Shown one piece after another: positions 62,949-64,000 of a stretch of DNA of 64,000 nucleotides. The position numbers were made by a program, and so were the translations under genes. The notes below the pieces were generated by a model. That model saw nothing but the letters and a program-made list of their open reading frames with translations, did not search any database and was not told the DNA's origin. Every line of letters begins with the position of its first letter. Position 1 is the first letter of the stretch. The stretch is from Erythrobacter neustonensis (GTDB taxonomy: Bacteria; Pseudomonadota; Alphaproteobacteria; Sphingomonadales; Sphingomonadaceae): contig NZ_CP016033.1 in NCBI RefSeq assembly GCF_001663175.1, positions 682,001 to 746,000 of the forward strand, given 5' to 3'.

Positions 62949-64000
62949 GCGCCCGCCTGCGGCGCTGCGTCGAGCCGCGAGAAATCGGTTGCGGTGATCG
63001 TTTCGAGCACCGCGGCCCGCAACGCGCGCGCTTCGGCAAGCGGCACCCCGTGCATCGCGAAAGCTCCGCCTGCGAGCCCAAGGTGCACCGAGGCATAGCC
63101 GCGCAGCCGCGCGATCGGCCCCTGCACGATCTCGGCCGAATGCAGCTTGAGCCGGGTCGCCACCCCCAGCGTGGGCGAGGCAAAGCCGTGGCTGGCATAG
63201 ACCTGCGCGTCATCGATCGCGTGGCGGCGAAACTCCCAGGCATAAAGATTGGCCGCCACCGCGATCACCGCCATCCCCAGCGGGATAAGGAACAGGCCGA
63301 AGGGCGCGAAGGCCGCGGTCACGCCCGCCGCAATCACGAACACACTTGAATCGATGATTGCCCTGTCGGTGCGATGCCGCTTGCTCGCGCGGTGCCAGTC
63401 GGTCGCCGCATCGGGCAGCCGGAACCCCGCCGACCGCGCGATCGGCGCGATCTCGTCCATTCTGGCGAAGGGCGCGACCACGTGGCTTGCGCTCTCGCTA
63501 TCCTGCGCAAGGCTGACGAAGCTCAGTCCGTGCCAGCCCAGCCGGTAGCGCACCAGACCCGTGCCGATCACCAGCCCCTGCACCCGGTGCGCGGGCATCA
63601 CGACATCGGTCTGGGTGAGCAGCCCGCGCTGCCTCCGGAACCCGCGCGCCGAGCGGGTGAGCGTGAAACCCCAGTCCCGCAGCACGGTGCGCACCACGCC
63701 CGTTACCGAACCCACCAGCAACAGCCCGATAAGCCCCGCCGCCGCGCCCAGCGCCTGCGCATAGGGCCCAAGCGTCGCGACCGTGCTGCCTTGCTCCTTG
63801 AGCCAGCGATACCACAGGTCGACATTCCAGACATCGATCGAGCTGACATCGTCGATGTATTGCAGCGCGCCGCCCAGCACCGCGAAAACCGCGAGCGAGA
63901 ATTCGAACAGGCCGAAGGTGAAAAGCCGGCGCGGGCCCATCGCGAACAAGACCTCGCCGCTATCCTGTTCGGGCGCATCGCCGGCAGGTTCGGCAGCGGC
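62894..64000 (-). CDS. Membrane protein with bacterial PH (DUF304/YdbT-like) domains (5' end cut off)
   Basis: At least 368 residues; the frame remains open to the right edge, so the N-terminus, and probably a further PH domain, is missing. Helix pairs (FGLFEFSLAVFAVLGGAL, AQALGAAAGLIGLLLVGSV; FVIAAGVTAAFAPFGLFLIPLGMAVIAVAANL) are each followed by a bPH_2-type module (RSARGFRRQRGLLTQTDVVMPAHRVQGLVI; ASPTLGVATRLKLHSAEIVQGPI). The alternating membrane-PH layout is that of YdbT. A partner YdbS-like protein often lies upstream, outside this window. Function unclear. Confidence 0.88.
   Translation of the reverse strand, partial: AAAEPAGDAPEQDSGEVLFAMGPRRLFTFGLFEFSLAVFAVLGGALQYIDDVSSIDVWNVDLWYRWLKEQGSTVATLGPYAQALGAAAGLIGLLLVGSVTGVVRTVLRDWGFTLTRSARGFRRQRGLLTQTDVVMPAHRVQGLVIGTGLVRYRLGWHGLSFVSLAQDSESASHVVAPFARMDEIAPIARSAGFRLPDAATDWHRASKRHRTDRAIIDSSVFVIAAGVTAAFAPFGLFLIPLGMAVIAVAANLYAWEFRRHAIDDAQVYASHGFASPTLGVATRLKLHSAEIVQGPIARLRGYASVHLGLAGGAFAMHGVPLAEARALRAAVLETITATDFSRLDAAPQAGAQTLNSAQPGFSSNFLAT

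Overview
The window is high-GC alphaproteobacterial chromosome, most likely Sphingomonadales and probably the Erythrobacter/Porphyrobacter group. This placement is an inference from gene content: a NepR-EcfG-PhyR general stress locus, several HRxxN-type histidine kinases, a MipZ-type ATPase, a fused MrpA/MrpB antiporter subunit, TamA/TamB, and a three-subunit cytochrome bc1 operon. No rRNA or CRISPR array was seen. A canonical parS centromere site lies at 52530-52545.

Layout. 1-4437: HscC-like Hsp70 (cut by the left edge), phosphomannomutase, a membrane-anchored J-domain protein and MipZ on the minus strand, then panC and tRNA-Gly(TCC). 4421-12965: an 8.5 kb genomic island in the 3' end of tRNA-Gly, bounded by a 17-bp direct repeat. 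It carries a P4-type integrase, an Eco57I-like adenine methyltransferase, and a convergent three-gene operon encoding a protein with two GHKL ATPase domains, a receiver plus zinc-ribbon protein, and a 224-aa protein of unknown family. This looks like an uncharacterised defence or DNA-modification system wired as a two-component pathway, and it is the main candidate for something new. 12966-17735: a small membrane ORF, a beta-propeller lipoprotein, a decayed SulP transporter and an HRxxN histidine kinase. 17535-27090: a small lipoprotein coupled to tamB and tamA, then YihY-like and UbiB-like genes.

27468-36540: a 1954-aa autotransporter with internal duplications, divergent from a 7TMR-DISM histidine kinase that overlaps a NarL-type regulator. 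36929-43215: glsB-like gene, ecfG, nepR, phyR, then a CHASE3 kinase, an Rcp1-like response regulator, a receiver-HRxxN kinase (PakF-like), a small protein and a hemerythrin protein. Four GGAAC-N16/17-GCTT elements sit upstream of glsB, nepR, phyR and the small protein at 42304, and probably mark EcfG promoters. 43269-56122: a TonB-dependent receptor, the mrp antiporter operon, parS, apt and the bc1 operon. 56352-64000: YfiH-like protein, pepN, a YeeZ-like SDR, a DMT exporter, threonine aldolase, a GNAT protein and a PH-domain membrane protein (cut by the right edge).

Start codons were chosen from alignable N-termini, Shine-Dalgarno matches and operon overlaps. Several genes start at GTG, and one small gene probably starts at TTG. 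Function names rest on motifs read by eye; no database search was run.
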